From: Methanothrix harundinacea
Lineage (GTDB): Archaea; Halobacteriota; Methanosarcinia; Methanotrichales; Methanotrichaceae
Length of the DNA: 64,000 nucleotides
Direction: 5' to 3'
Assembly (NCBI GenBank): GCA_002506535.1
Contig: DAXT01000002.1
Span: 51,832 to 115,831, forward strand
Shown: positions 1-8,562 of the stretch, piece after piece
Layout of the letters: every line of letters starts with the position of its first letter
Position numbering within the stretch: the stretch's first letter is position 1
The notes under the pieces: model-generated
Seen by the model: the letters and a program-made list of their open reading frames with translations, nothing else
What the model was told of the DNA's origin: nothing
Databases searched by the model: none
Translations under genes and position numbers: made by a program

Positions 1-308
1 GCTTTCAACAATTAAATGGTGATTTGGGATGTTTTTGGGCATACAAACGCTTTTTTGGAATTGATTTGAAAGGTATTTTAGATAGAGAGGGAGATAAGGG
101 AAACAAATACTCAAAACAAATATTAGATAATTTTCTGATTAGACATAGAATTGTGCATGGTTCTCCTGGAGTAAACATAAACCAAAATGAGATTAGTCCA
201 GAATTATTAAAACAGAATGAGATTATAATAACTTTTATTCGAACATACTTGTTATCGGAACTTGAAAAGACAAGAGCTAAGAAGAACGGCATCGATAAGG
301 TCTGCTAA
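1..308 (+). CDS. HEPN-like protein, 3' end only (cut by window edge)
   Basis: The reading frame is open to the left edge of the window, so only about the last 101 residues are present. Near its end it reads R-H-R-I-V-H-G, which fits the R-x4-H signature of HEPN domains (ribonucleases and toxin or defence proteins). No other domain is visible. The segment is strikingly AT-rich (ATT, AAT, AAA, TTA codons) while everything after about position 310 is GC-rich, which suggests recent acquisition. A TTG at 24 could serve as an internal start, but the frame continues upstream of it. HEPN assignment rests on one motif and is tentative; a different helical protein is possible. Confidence 0.5.
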   Translation, partial: FQQLNGDLGCFWAYKRFFGIDLKGILDREGDKGNKYSKQILDNFLIRHRIVHGSPGVNINQNEISPELLKQNEIIITFIRTYLLSELEKTRAKKNGIDKVC

Positions 309-336
309 GAAGAGGACTATCCATCCAAAGAATACA

Positions 337-462
337 TTGTATAGAGGGCGAGCTGCGGAGCTTGCCGGGATTCCACAAGTCGAGTTTCTGCTAGCTCTCG
401 AACGCTACAAGGTATTCCCTCTCGAAGCCGAGCTCCGCGATCTGGAGAATGCCGAAGACTGA
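337..462 (+). pseudogene. UPF0175-type antitoxin remnant
   Basis: The frame from about 337 reads LYRGRAAELAGIPQVEFLLA and ends with an acidic tail (ELRDLENAED). This resembles the C-terminal helix-turn-helix half of UPF0175 proteins, small regulators often acting as antitoxins, whose consensus has GRAAELAG followed by an EFL helix. The N-terminal half is missing: upstream the frame runs into the end of the AT-rich HEPN-like gene. The DNA is GC-rich here, so the break lies near 310-340. A start at 262 would make a 66-residue chimeric protein, which I consider less likely than a truncated remnant. Confidence 0.45.
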
Positions 463-601
463 TATCTCGCTTTTCTCTGGATAATACCCGTTCTGGTCTT
501 TGCAATCCGAAGACGGCCGGATGAAGCCAACCCGAAGGTTTCGCGCCGCCCGGTCGCTCGCCCCACGACCCCGCCCGCCGCCTTCGCCCCAGCGGCGGAA
601 G

Positions 602-3529
602 CTACCGCCTCCGCCTCCAGACCAGGGCTGCTGACAGCGCCGCTGCTCCGGCAACGGCAGCCCCCGGGCCGGGGATCGACCTGCTCTGCCCCTCTTCCGG
701 CATATTCGGCAGGGTGACGGTGACGTTGACGGTCCCGTTCATAACGCCGTCCACCTCCATCCCCTCCACCTCTGCTATCCCCACCTCGGTGACGCCCTCG
801 AGCCTGCCGGCCCGGAAGGTGAGGTTGAAGGCGGAGCAGTTTATTGGGACGTCGAGGATGACCTTTCCCTCCTTCGATATATCCGCCCTGATCTCGCAGC
901 TGCCATCGTCCCCCTCATCGATCTCATCGATCTCCTCGAAGGCCAGCCGCTCGGGATCGTATGCCAGGGTCATTCTCGTCCCGTTCTCCGATGGCGGGAC
1001 CTTCAGGGGGATGGTGAACCTCTCGCCAGCCCGGACAGTCGCCGACCCCACCGAGGCGAAGGTTACCTGCGGCTCCGAGACTTCGAAGTAGAGCCCCGAG
1101 ACCTGGAGGGCGTCCATGGCGTTCTCGACCCGCAGCCTGATCTCGTACCTCCCCGCCGGAGCACCGACCCTGACGATGGAGGGCTCAAGCCCCGAGGGGG
1201 AGAACCAGAGCTTGGAGCCATTTTCACCGACAACGACGGCGCCGTTTACGACCTGGAAGAACCTGATCTCGCTCTTCCCCGGCTCGATCTTGACGTACCT
1301 CCATCGGAGGAGTTCATCTGAGGCCATCTCGGCGTAGCTCGCGGCCTCGCCCAGCTTCTCGTACTCGGCCTGGGATATGTAATAGAACTCGCCGGCGGAG
1401 CCGCGGATCAGGCTGATCCTTCCTGATAGGTCGAAGGTCACCGTCACGGGGACCGGCTCTGCGGAGTCGTTGATCTGGAGGAGGCCGCCCTGGACATCCG
1501 ACTCTGGAAGGATCTTCAGATCGTCGCTCAAGGCCGGGACGGTGGCGTTCCACTGCCAGGAGTAGAGCCACTGGTCCTTCGCCCCCACCCCCGACCGCGT
1601 CAGGTCCCCCTGGATCACCCTGCGGCCCCCGGCGTCGACGGTCTCGGCGATTACGCTCTTGATCTCCCCCGCCAGGACGAAGATCGAGAAGTTCGCAAGG
1701 CTCCCCGAGGGGACGGGCTCTTTGGGCATAAAAACGTCCGCAAGATCTGGGAGCGGCACCACGTACTCGTTCTTGTAGAGGTAATACCGGAATGTTTCGT
1801 TTTTGGCGACGGCTATGTTGATCCCGGGCAATATGCTCGCCCTGGAGTCGCGCTTCAGATGGATCCAGTCGGGGTTGGCCATGATTATGTAGGAAGGGTT
1901 TATGACCTTGACCTCCAGCTCTGCGAAGTCGTTTCCTGGATCTATCGTGAGTATCAGCCGGTCTGAGATCTGAAATATGCCGTCTACGATGGCGAGGTTC
2001 TCCTCCTCGCTCATAAAGACGCTTCCGACGTGGAGGGCTATGAGGGGGAGGTCTCTTGCATCTCCTACATCCTTCTTGTAGACGTAGGTGGAGTTGGAAT
2101 AGACTACCGCCCGATCCAGGACCTCTCCCCCCCTGACCAGCATCAGATAGATGGAGTCGTTGGAGACGTCGATGGTATAGACCTCGTATCCGTCCTTCAG
2201 GGTTAGGGCCACCCCGCCGACGACCCTGAGGCTCTCATCGGTGTCCAGGAGGACCTGGCCGACCTGGTTCTCCTCTATCATGCTCTTTCTGCCGAGATCG
2301 GGGCTGGTGAGAGGACCGTAGCCCGCAAACCAGGGCTGGCCGAAGAACCCCACCATGTAATACTCGCCCCAGTCTTCGAACTCAAACTCCCTCGGCTCGA
2401 CCAGAGAGGTGTACTTGAATCCGTATCCGAGTCTGGTTTCGTTCATGATGAACTCGCGACCCGGACTTACGATCCCGTCCTCTGACATGTAAAGGATCAG
2501 AGATTCTGTCCCCAGATCCTCTTCGTCATCGAAGTAAAATCCGGCGAAATTCTCGTGGTTCCATCGGGCTTCGGCGAAGCCCATCGACCCGTCTGGGAAA
2601 AAGAGAGGAACGAGGGAATCTTCGGTGTAGACTGGACCTCTGATCTCGTGGACGCCATATTCGGCTATGGCCCCGACGGGGTAGTAGATCAGTTCGGAGG
2701 TGTCCCTCACCCTCAGGGCGAGACCCCCGGCGATGGGGACGGTGGTCCCGCGCCGGAGGACTATGTCATTGGTGTTCTGTAGGTCGATCCTCCCCTCGGA
2801 GAAGGCCGTCACCTTCATCTCGCCGATGATCTCGCCGGCCTCAAGCTTGAAGGTGGGGACGTCCCGGACCTGGAAGATCCCGTCGATGTCGACGATGGCC
2901 ATCTCGGCCCCTTGCATCGCCGATCTGACGTGGGCGAGGATGATGGGGAGGCGGTGATCTCCCACCTTGTAGACGTAAGTATCCCCCACCCTCACCACCG
3001 CCCGATCCACCTCGACGCCGTTCTTCTTCAGGATAAGGTAGACCGTATCTCCGTCGGGGGAGGCTGCAGCCACCTCGATCCAGTATCCGCCGTTGAGGAA
3101 TAGGGGTGTCTTGGTGGTGATGGTCTGGATCCCCTCGAAGTCGACGAGGACCTCCCGTAGCTCCCCCTCCTCCAGAGAGGAGACGGCGTCGGTGAAGTCT
3201 CTTTTATAGTATCCCGCGAGGTACCTCTTTCCGAGGAAGGCGACCGCCTGATAGCGTCCCCACCCATCGAACTCGAACTCCTCGGTCCAGATTCCGCTCG
3301 AATATTCGAGTTGGCCTGCCCTCACCCTCCGGTCCTCGACCTGGACGGAGAGGCTTTCTCCACCGGTCCCCTCGTTCAGGTCGTAGTAGAACCACCCGAA
3401 GCGCTCGGCGTTCCAGACGCCGTCCCCGTCGCTGAAATGTCCCCTGACCTCGGCCACCGGGACCTGGGCCGTCACCCCCACGGCCCCGGCCAGAAGATAG
3501 ATCAATACCCCCAGGCAGAGGAGGGCCAA
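602..3529 (-). CDS. S-layer family protein (tandem S-layer domains, C-terminal anchor)
   Basis: Large exported surface protein of about 975 residues. After a hydrophobic signal segment (ALLCLGVLIYLLAG) come two copies of the Methanosarcina-type S-layer domain, recognisable by V/IRGxxxxxD...W...FAGFYFD and the E-F-D-x-W-G-x-Y motif; they begin near residues 25 and 298. A PKD/FN3-like region follows. The C-terminus has a short Gly/Pro-rich motif (IPGPGA), a hydrophobic helix and RRRR, like a PGF-CTERM-type archaeosortase sorting tail or a simple membrane anchor. The frame stays open to 3709, but that start would overlap the divergent cfbC start. A TTG at 3527-3529 behind CGGAG, downstream of a TATAAAAT box at 3573-3582, fits better. 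The start remains uncertain. Confidence 0.85.
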   Translation of the reverse strand: MALLCLGVLIYLLAGAVGVTAQVPVAEVRGHFSDGDGVWNAERFGWFYYDLNEGTGGESLSVQVEDRRVRAGQLEYSSGIWTEEFEFDGWGRYQAVAFLGKRYLAGYYKRDFTDAVSSLEEGELREVLVDFEGIQTITTKTPLFLNGGYWIEVAAASPDGDTVYLILKKNGVEVDRAVVRVGDTYVYKVGDHRLPIILAHVRSAMQGAEMAIVDIDGIFQVRDVPTFKLEAGEIIGEMKVTAFSEGRIDLQNTNDIVLRRGTTVPIAGGLALRVRDTSELIYYPVGAIAEYGVHEIRGPVYTEDSLVPLFFPDGSMGFAEARWNHENFAGFYFDDEEDLGTESLILYMSEDGIVSPGREFIMNETRLGYGFKYTSLVEPREFEFEDWGEYYMVGFFGQPWFAGYGPLTSPDLGRKSMIEENQVGQVLLDTDESLRVVGGVALTLKDGYEVYTIDVSNDSIYLMLVRGGEVLDRAVVYSNSTYVYKKDVGDARDLPLIALHVGSVFMSEEENLAIVDGIFQISDRLILTIDPGNDFAELEVKVINPSYIIMANPDWIHLKRDSRASILPGINIAVAKNETFRYYLYKNEYVVPLPDLADVFMPKEPVPSGSLANFSIFVLAGEIKSVIAETVDAGGRRVIQGDLTRSGVGAKDQWLYSWQWNATVPALSDDLKILPESDVQGGLLQINDSAEPVPVTVTFDLSGRISLIRGSAGEFYYISQAEYEKLGEAASYAEMASDELLRWRYVKIEPGKSEIRFFQVVNGAVVVGENGSKLWFSPSGLEPSIVRVGAPAGRYEIRLRVENAMDALQVSGLYFEVSEPQVTFASVGSATVRAGERFTIPLKVPPSENGTRMTLAYDPERLAFEEIDEIDEGDDGSCEIRADISKEGKVILDVPINCSAFNLTFRAGRLEGVTEVGIAEVEGMEVDGVMNGTVNVTVTLPNMPEEGQSRSIPGPGAAVAGAAALSAALVWRRRR

Positions 3530-3691
3530 AGCTCCGAGAGTTCCCCACTCCTTTTCTTCCGCTTCAAAGGCTAATTTTATACCCCCAGACTCAATCCCAT
3601 CCTTCCCCCGGATCTCCTGCCGTTCTGCCGCACCAACTCTGGATAACCTGTATATCCGATGGCGAAGCTTTGGGCGTTCTGGAGATAGAAC
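3530..3691. promoter_or_regulatory. Divergent promoter region, S-layer gene / cfbC
   Basis: On the minus strand a TATAAAAT-type box covers 3573-3582, about 48 bases before the proposed S-layer start. On the plus strand GTATATC at 3650-3656 lies about 38 bases before the cfbC ATG, with GGAG just ahead of the start. No repeat or operator is obvious. Confidence 0.45.
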
Positions 3692-4486
3692 ATGTCCCAG
3701 GTTAAGCATGTTGCGATATACGGCAAGGGAGGGATCGGAAAGTCCTGCACCGCCTCCAACGTCGCGGCGGCCTGTGCCGAGAAGGGTTGCCGTGTTCTGA
3801 TGGTGGGGTGCGATCCCAAGAGCGACTCGACGATCACCCTCGTCGGAAGGAGGATCCCTACGATGATGGACCTGATCCGGGCGGGGGGGGAGATCTCCGA
3901 GGAGGACGTCGTCATCGAGGGGTATGGCGGGGTCAAGTGCATCGAGGTGGGGGGGCCGGAGCCTGGGGTCGGCTGCGCCGGGAGAGGGATCATCGTCGCC
4001 ATCGAGTTTCTCAGGAAGGTATCGAAGGTCCTAGACGAGATCGACCTCACCCTCTACGATGTCCCTGGGGACATCGTCTGCGGTGGCTTCTCCGCCCCCA
4101 TAAGAAAGGGGCTCGTCACCGAGGCCTACATCATAACCTCGGGGGAGTACATGCCGATCTACGCCGCCAACAACATCTGCCGGGGTTTGAAGCGGCTGAA
4201 GACGCCGCTAGCCGGGGTCATATGCAACTCCCGGGAGGCCGCAGGCGAGAGGGAGATCGTCGATAAGTTCGCTTTTGAGGTCGGAAGCGAATTGGTCGCC
4301 TACATCCCGAAAGATCCGATAGTCCAGAGGTGCGAGAGGAGGGGGGTCACGGTGATCGAGGGGGCGCCGGATTCCGAGATCGCCGATGTCTACCGTAAAT
4401 TGGCAGATCACGTCAAAGGGGACTCAAAGCCCAGGCACCCCGAGCCGATCGACGACGACCGCCTCCGGGAGATATCCCTCATATGA
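3692..4486 (+). CDS. cfbC: Ni-sirohydrochlorin a,c-diamide reductive cyclase, reductase component CfbC
   Basis: NifH/BchL-family iron protein of 264 residues. It supplies ATP-driven electrons to CfbD for the reductive cyclisation step of coenzyme F430 synthesis. The P-loop GKGGIGKS is at 11-18. The two cysteines that bridge the [4Fe-4S] cluster between subunits are Cys95 (GVGCAGRG) and Cys130 (DIVCGGF). The DVPGD switch II motif is present. It overlaps cfbB by four bases (ATGA), which argues for the F430 role over nitrogen fixation. CfbD, CfbA and CfbE are not in the window. No nif genes are nearby. Confidence 0.92.
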   Translation: MSQVKHVAIYGKGGIGKSCTASNVAAACAEKGCRVLMVGCDPKSDSTITLVGRRIPTMMDLIRAGGEISEEDVVIEGYGGVKCIEVGGPEPGVGCAGRGIIVAIEFLRKVSKVLDEIDLTLYDVPGDIVCGGFSAPIRKGLVTEAYIITSGEYMPIYAANNICRGLKRLKTPLAGVICNSREAAGEREIVDKFAFEVGSELVAYIPKDPIVQRCERRGVTVIEGAPDSEIADVYRKLADHVKGDSKPRHPEPIDDDRLREISLI

Positions 4487-5874
4487 CCGTTGATATCCCC
4501 AGAATCCTCATCGCCGGGGATCGAAGCTCCAGCGGGAAGACGACGATCGTGGCGGGGCTCCTCTCAGCCCTCAGGAACAGGGGCCTTTCGGTCCAGTCCT
4601 ACAAGGTCGCCCTCGACTACATCGACCCGAGCTACCATACCGGGATCACAGGCCGGTGGTGTCGGAACCTCGACGGCCACCTGATGCCGGAGAAGACCGT
4701 CCGGGAGGTCTACGCCCACGCCGCCGAGGGGGCGGACCTCGCCGTCATCGAGGGGGTCCGGGGTCTCTACGAGGGTTACGACGGCGACAGGGGTTCCACA
4801 GCCCAGATCGCTAAAATGCTGAAGGCGCCGACAATCCTGGTGGTGGACGCAAGATCGATAACAAGGAGCGCTGCAGCCCTCGTCAAGGGTTATGCCGACT
4901 TCGACCCCGCCGTCGATATCAGGGGCGTCATCCTCAACAAGGTCGGCGGCGAGCGCCACGCCGAGAAGGCGACCTCCGCGATCCGGGATCACGCTGGGGT
5001 CGAGGTCGTGGGGGTGATCCCCCGGGACGAGTCGATGCACCTAGCCATGCGCCACCTGGGTCTCGTCCCGATGCTGGAGGGGGAGAGGAGGCACGCCGGC
5101 TTTGCCGAGAGGCTCGACAAGATCCGCAAGGTGGTGGAGGAGGGGCTGGACATCGACCGGATCCTCGCCATAGCCGCCGAGGCAAAGCCCCTGGTGGCGC
5201 CTTCCCCCGACCTCTATATGCCGAGCCGGGAGGGCGAAGGGGTCAGGATCGGCGTAGCCCTTGACGAGGCCTTCAACTTCTACTACCGGGACAACATCGA
5301 GCTCTTCGAATTGTCCGGGGCAAAGGTCGTCCCCTTCAGCCCCGTCCACGACCCCGCCCTCCCGGAGGTCGACGGCCTCTACATCGGCGGCGGTTATCCT
5401 GAGCTTTATGGAAAGGAGCTCTCGGAGAACCGGTCGATGATGGAGTCGATCCGGCGGGCCCACGATGGAGGAACGCCCATCTTCGCCGAGTGCGGCGGCC
5501 TCATGTACCTAACAGAGGAGATCGAGTATGGAGGAGATGCGTTTCCCGCCGCTGGGCTCATCCCGGCGAAGACGAGGATGGGGGGGCGCAGGATCGTCAG
5601 CTACACCCAGGGCGAATTTATTCGCGACTGCTCCCTGGGTCCCCGGGGCGCCACCTTCCTCGGCCACGAGTTCCACCACTCAGAGCTGGTCATCGGCGAG
5701 GGGGCGAAGGTCGAGTACGCCATCCGCCTCCAGCGGGGGACGGGGATCGATGGTGGCAAAGACGGGATCGTCGACGGCAACCTCGTCGCCTCCTACAACC
5801 ACTTCCACGGAGCCTCCTATCGGCTCTTTCCGAGCCACTTTATACAGTCCGCCAGGAAGGCAAGGGATAAATAA
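4483..5874 (+). CDS. cfbB: Ni-sirohydrochlorin a,c-diamide synthase CfbB
   Basis: CobB/CbiA-family glutamine-dependent amidotransferase of 463 residues. It amidates the a and c acetate side chains of Ni-sirohydrochlorin on the way to F430. The N-terminal dethiobiotin-synthetase-like domain has the P-loop SSSGKTT (about 15-21) and LDYIDPSYHT. The C-terminal class I glutaminase domain carries FAECGGLMYL with nucleophile Cys337 and histidines in GHEFHHSELV. The protein could be read as cobyrinate diamide synthase CbiA, but coupling to cfbC makes CfbB the better name. Confidence 0.9.
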   Translation: MTVDIPRILIAGDRSSSGKTTIVAGLLSALRNRGLSVQSYKVALDYIDPSYHTGITGRWCRNLDGHLMPEKTVREVYAHAAEGADLAVIEGVRGLYEGYDGDRGSTAQIAKMLKAPTILVVDARSITRSAAALVKGYADFDPAVDIRGVILNKVGGERHAEKATSAIRDHAGVEVVGVIPRDESMHLAMRHLGLVPMLEGERRHAGFAERLDKIRKVVEEGLDIDRILAIAAEAKPLVAPSPDLYMPSREGEGVRIGVALDEAFNFYYRDNIELFELSGAKVVPFSPVHDPALPEVDGLYIGGGYPELYGKELSENRSMMESIRRAHDGGTPIFAECGGLMYLTEEIEYGGDAFPAAGLIPAKTRMGGRRIVSYTQGEFIRDCSLGPRGATFLGHEFHHSELVIGEGAKVEYAIRLQRGTGIDGGKDGIVDGNLVASYNHFHGASYRLFPSHFIQSARKARDK

Positions 5875-5905
5875 AGTCGGGATCTTTCTGACGGTCGGTG
5901 ATGAT

Positions 5906-6310
5906 ATGGTGAAGATGGACCCCGAGGTGATAGAGACCCTGGAGAAGCAGTGGCCGATCCCCTTCGCCACCGCCTCCTCTGAAGGAAAGCCGAACGTCGT
6001 CTTCATGGGGATATTGAAGATAAAGGATGAAGAGACCCTGGTATTCGCCGACAACTTCTTCAACAAGACCGCGACGAACCTGGCGGAGAACCCCTTCGCC
6101 TCGGTCGTCTGCTGGACCAAGGACCCCAGGAAGTCCTACCAGATCAAGGGGCGGGTCGCCTTCGCAGAGGATGGGCCGATATTCGAGGAGATGGCGGAGT
6201 CGGTCCGGGCCCGTAAGCCCGACCTCCAGATGAGGCGGGCCGTCATCCTGAAGGTCGAGGAGGTCTACGAGGCGAACTCCGGCCCCACCGCCGGGGATCG
6301 GATCGCCTGA
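5906..6310 (+). CDS. Pyridoxamine 5'-phosphate oxidase family FMN-binding protein (copy 1)
   Basis: 134 residues covering a single split-barrel flavin-binding fold (TASSEGKPNVVFMGILKI, DNFFNKTATNLAENP, QIKGRVAF). Such proteins bind FMN or F420 and their substrates are often unknown. It starts at ATG 5906 directly behind GGTGATGAT, a good ribosome binding site. The frame is open upstream into cfbB sequence, but that part is an antiframe shadow. It is a close paralog of the next gene (both 134 residues, both starting MVKM and ending with a GP-x-AG motif). It lies 31 bases after cfbB and may be co-transcribed with it. True substrate unknown. Confidence 0.8.
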   Translation: MVKMDPEVIETLEKQWPIPFATASSEGKPNVVFMGILKIKDEETLVFADNFFNKTATNLAENPFASVVCWTKDPRKSYQIKGRVAFAEDGPIFEEMAESVRARKPDLQMRRAVILKVEEVYEANSGPTAGDRIA

Positions 6311-6391
6311 TTCCGGCGGTCCGGGGTCTCTCCGATCCGCTCCGGTCGCCCCGGCCACCTGGCGCGGGGCTTCTCGGGGCTTCTATTACCC

Positions 6392-6398
6392 TTTTTTT
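6392..6398 (+). terminator. Oligo-T terminator candidate after copy 1
   Basis: A run of seven T follows a GC-rich stretch 80 bases after the stop of the first FMN-binding protein gene. Archaeal termination at T-runs makes this plausible. The rest of 6311-6585 holds no gene; a TATA-like TAAATATATT at 6547-6556 serves the next gene. Confidence 0.4.
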
Positions 6399-6585
6399 CA
6401 TCGGCCATCTCCCTCATTGTATCCCCCTTCAGCGAATCGTCGCCTTCGGCGTGGCTGGGTACAAAGCCGCCCGGTCGAGGTATCGTGGTCTTTCACCTCC
6501 GGCCATCAGGACCTCTCTTCTAGCTCATCCCGCCTGACGCAAAGAGTAAATATATTGCTATTCTATTTGAACAAAGGTGATCTAA

Positions 6586-6990
6586 ATGGTGAAGATGCCA
6601 CCAGATGTCAGAGCAACCCTGGAGAAGCAGAAGCCGGCCCCCGTCGCCACCGCCGACGGCGAGGGGACGCCGAACGTCGTCTACGTCGGTTTTTTGAAGG
6701 TCCTCGACGACGAGACGATTTTGATCGGAGACAACTTCTTCTATAAGACGGCGGCGAACCTCGCCGCTAACCCCAAGGTATCGATCCTCTGCTACGACAC
6801 CGAGACGAAGAAGTCCTTCCAGATCAAGGGGAAGGCGACGGTCCATAAAGAGGGGAAGTACTACGACGAGATGACCAAGTGGGTCCTCGCCGTCAACAAC
6901 AAGCTTCCGGCGAAGGCCGCCGTGGTGGTGAAGGTCGAGGAGGTCTTCAACGCCATGTGGGGCCCTGCGGCGGGAAAGAAGGTAGTCTGA
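6586..6990 (+). CDS. Pyridoxamine 5'-phosphate oxidase family FMN-binding protein (copy 2)
   Basis: 134 residues, a full-length paralog of the preceding gene: TLEKQ near residue 12, EGTPNVVYVGFLKVLDDET, DNFFYKTAANLAANP, SFQIKGKATVH, and VVKVEEVFNAMWGPAAG at the end. The single domain fills the protein. It has its own promoter (TAAATATATT at 6547-6556), and GGTGATCTAA precedes the ATG, so it is expressed separately from copy 1. The duplication may reflect distinct substrates or conditions; nothing in the sequence says which. Confidence 0.82.
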   Translation: MVKMPPDVRATLEKQKPAPVATADGEGTPNVVYVGFLKVLDDETILIGDNFFYKTAANLAANPKVSILCYDTETKKSFQIKGKATVHKEGKYYDEMTKWVLAVNNKLPAKAAVVVKVEEVFNAMWGPAAGKKVV

Positions 6991-6991
6991 T

Positions 6992-7026
6992 CGGGCGGCG
7001 GCGGGTTCTGCCCGGAATCTTTTTTT
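6992..7026 (+). terminator. Hairpin plus T7 terminator
   Basis: CGGGC (6992-6996) can pair with GCCCG (7010-7014), followed by seven T at 7020-7026. It lies directly after the second FMN-binding protein gene. Confidence 0.45.
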
Positions 7027-7115
7027 AACTCTATCAAATGTCTATCAGGGCGATCGGCTTAATTTATCCGGAGTTCTATTGAGATCGTTCTTGTATAAAG
7101 GGAGGTTTTGGTATC

Positions 7116-7409
7116 TTGAAAGAGGATAAGATCATCAGAGCGGATGTGGCCAAGCTCTTCCGCCTCTCCCAAGAGGAGTGCGACCTGGTGAACCGGATCG
7201 TCATCGAGGAGATCCTCGCCGGCTCGAAGGACACCCACGACCTCCTCCAGCGTGCCCTCGACCGGTTCGCAAAGACCGAGGGGGAGAAGATGGCGTTTCT
7301 CGCGGGGCACATCACCGGCTGGGTGGTCATGAAGGCTGACATGGATATGGATATCGACGCCTACTTCGCCGACTCAAGGGCGAAGGGGCCGGAGGGCCGG
7401 AACACCTGA
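7116..7409 (+). CDS. Small protein of unknown function, TTG start
   Basis: 97 residues, charged and predicted mostly helical, with no signal peptide and no motif I recognise. The N-terminal half reads like a helical bundle (DVAKLFRLSQEECDLVNRIV). The centre has a weakly hydrophobic stretch (MAFLAGHITGWVVMKADMDM). I chose the TTG at 7116 because a perfect GGAGGT sits at 7101-7106, nine bases upstream, and no ATG is near. It stands alone between T-runs. GC-rich codon use matches its neighbours, so it looks native. Function unknown. Confidence 0.6.
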   Translation: MKEDKIIRADVAKLFRLSQEECDLVNRIVIEEILAGSKDTHDLLQRALDRFAKTEGEKMAFLAGHITGWVVMKADMDMDIDAYFADSRAKGPEGRNT

Positions 7410-7493
7410 CGTCCGGTTGCTTCCCCCGCCACCGTCACGACCTCGGTCCTTCTTTTAGCCTCTTCTTTTTCTTCACCCGGCGGCGATACCCCC

Positions 7494-7712
7494 CTATTTC
7501 AGCTTCTCCAGGGCCTTCTTTCCGACCTCTGCCACCGCCTTCTCCACGTCCGCCTTCTTCTCCTCCAGATCAGCCTTCAAGTGAGCCGCCATATTTCCGA
7601 GATCCGCCTTCCTCTTCTCCACCTCGGCCTTGGCATCGGCCTTGGCGTAAGCTGCATCTTTCTCAGCATCGGCCTTCTTTTTCTTCTCCTCGGCGGCAAT
7701 CTTCTCCGTCAT
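7494..7712 (-). CDS. Small Lys/Ala/Glu-rich coiled-coil protein (LEA-like)
   Basis: 72 residues made almost entirely of A, K, E and D with no Pro or Cys, so a single long amphipathic helix is expected. Loose 11-residue periodicity (KADAEKDAAYA, KADAKAEVEKR, KADLEEKKADV) resembles LEA group 3 or apolipoprotein-like helices, which bind membranes or protect proteins during desiccation or osmotic stress. GGAGGTG lies seven bases before the ATG, so it is well translated. No neighbour explains its role. The composition alone makes the family name tentative. Confidence 0.6.
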   Translation of the reverse strand: MTEKIAAEEKKKKADAEKDAAYAKADAKAEVEKRKADLGNMAAHLKADLEEKKADVEKAVAEVGKKALEKLK

Positions 7713-7921
7713 ATATTAACACCTCCTTCTTTGTATAGGATCTCTATAGGCGGTCGATGATTATTATAGCTTAGTGCTTCGAGCCTGGTCCGAGTTGAAG
7801 ATCGGCTCCAACGCCCACTCGTTTCGAACCGAGCGGAAGGGGCGAGGAAAGGAAAGGGTTTTTGCGGGGACGGATCTGAAACTCTCTCACTTTGAGAAAG
7901 AGACCTCCACTTCGGACCGGG

Positions 7922-8380
7922 ATGAGCGGCCAGGATCTCTGGCGGCTCTGGCGCCATCAGTTCGACGGCGACCTTTCGGCCCTCGCCGAGGCGGTCTGGG
8001 CCGCCAACAAGCTGGTCAAGACGGAGCCGCCTGAGATCCGGGACCGGTTCTACGCCATAAAAGACGAGTTCATCCTCAGGTACGCGACGAGCGGCCGGCG
8101 GGTCCGGGACGAGCCTCCGCCGCCCTGGTACCGCGGGGTCGACGGCTCGACCAGGACGCTATACTGCTACCGGGTCCCTGTAGGCGATAGGGTCTATCGG
8201 CTCCACAGCCGCCTGCGCCCCCTGGAGGTTGAGGAGGGGCTCGCCGAGGAGGGCGAGGAGGGGGGCGGGTCCGCCGTCGACGAGTGGTCGTGGCTCCCTC
8301 TCTCTTACGCCGAGTTTTATAAGATGCTCTCGATCTACGCCAGGGATCGCTGGTCCTTTCCAGGGGAGCGGCCCCGCTGA
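7922..8380 (+). CDS. Hypothetical protein
   Basis: 152 residues from the ATG at 7922; the frame also has an earlier start at 7892. It is Trp/Arg/Tyr-rich (LWRLWRHQFDG near the start, WYRGVDGSTRTLYCYRV in the middle), with an acidic Gly/Glu loop (EEGLAEEGEEGGG) at about 115-127 and a closing YAEFYKMLSIYARDRW segment. No signal peptide or membrane segment. I do not recognise a family. Codon use is like the neighbourhood. It stands alone before the promoter of the next gene. Confidence 0.55.
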   Translation: MSGQDLWRLWRHQFDGDLSALAEAVWAANKLVKTEPPEIRDRFYAIKDEFILRYATSGRRVRDEPPPPWYRGVDGSTRTLYCYRVPVGDRVYRLHSRLRPLEVEEGLAEEGEEGGGSAVDEWSWLPLSYAEFYKMLSIYARDRWSFPGERPR

Positions 8381-8562
8381 TACCGTCATCAAACGCCCGT
8401 GGACTATCCTCCGACCTCCAAAATCCCAGGATCGGGGCTGCCTGCAGATAAATCAGATAAAGGCCGTCCCAATAGAAGTTAATTATATACCGTTTATGGG
8501 CCGATGATGTTTAAATGAGGGATCCCTGAAGCTTGATTGAAGCTTGGGGTGGAGGACGGGAG

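Noticed and set aside
3530..3709. Upstream extension of the S-layer reading frame to an ATG at 3709
   Set aside because: It would overlap the divergent cfbC start and the shared promoter, and the extra 60 residues are charged and unlike a signal peptide.
4564..5463. Long open frames on the minus strand inside cfbB
   Set aside because: They are antisense frames of a GC-rich gene with clear CfbB motifs on the plus strand.
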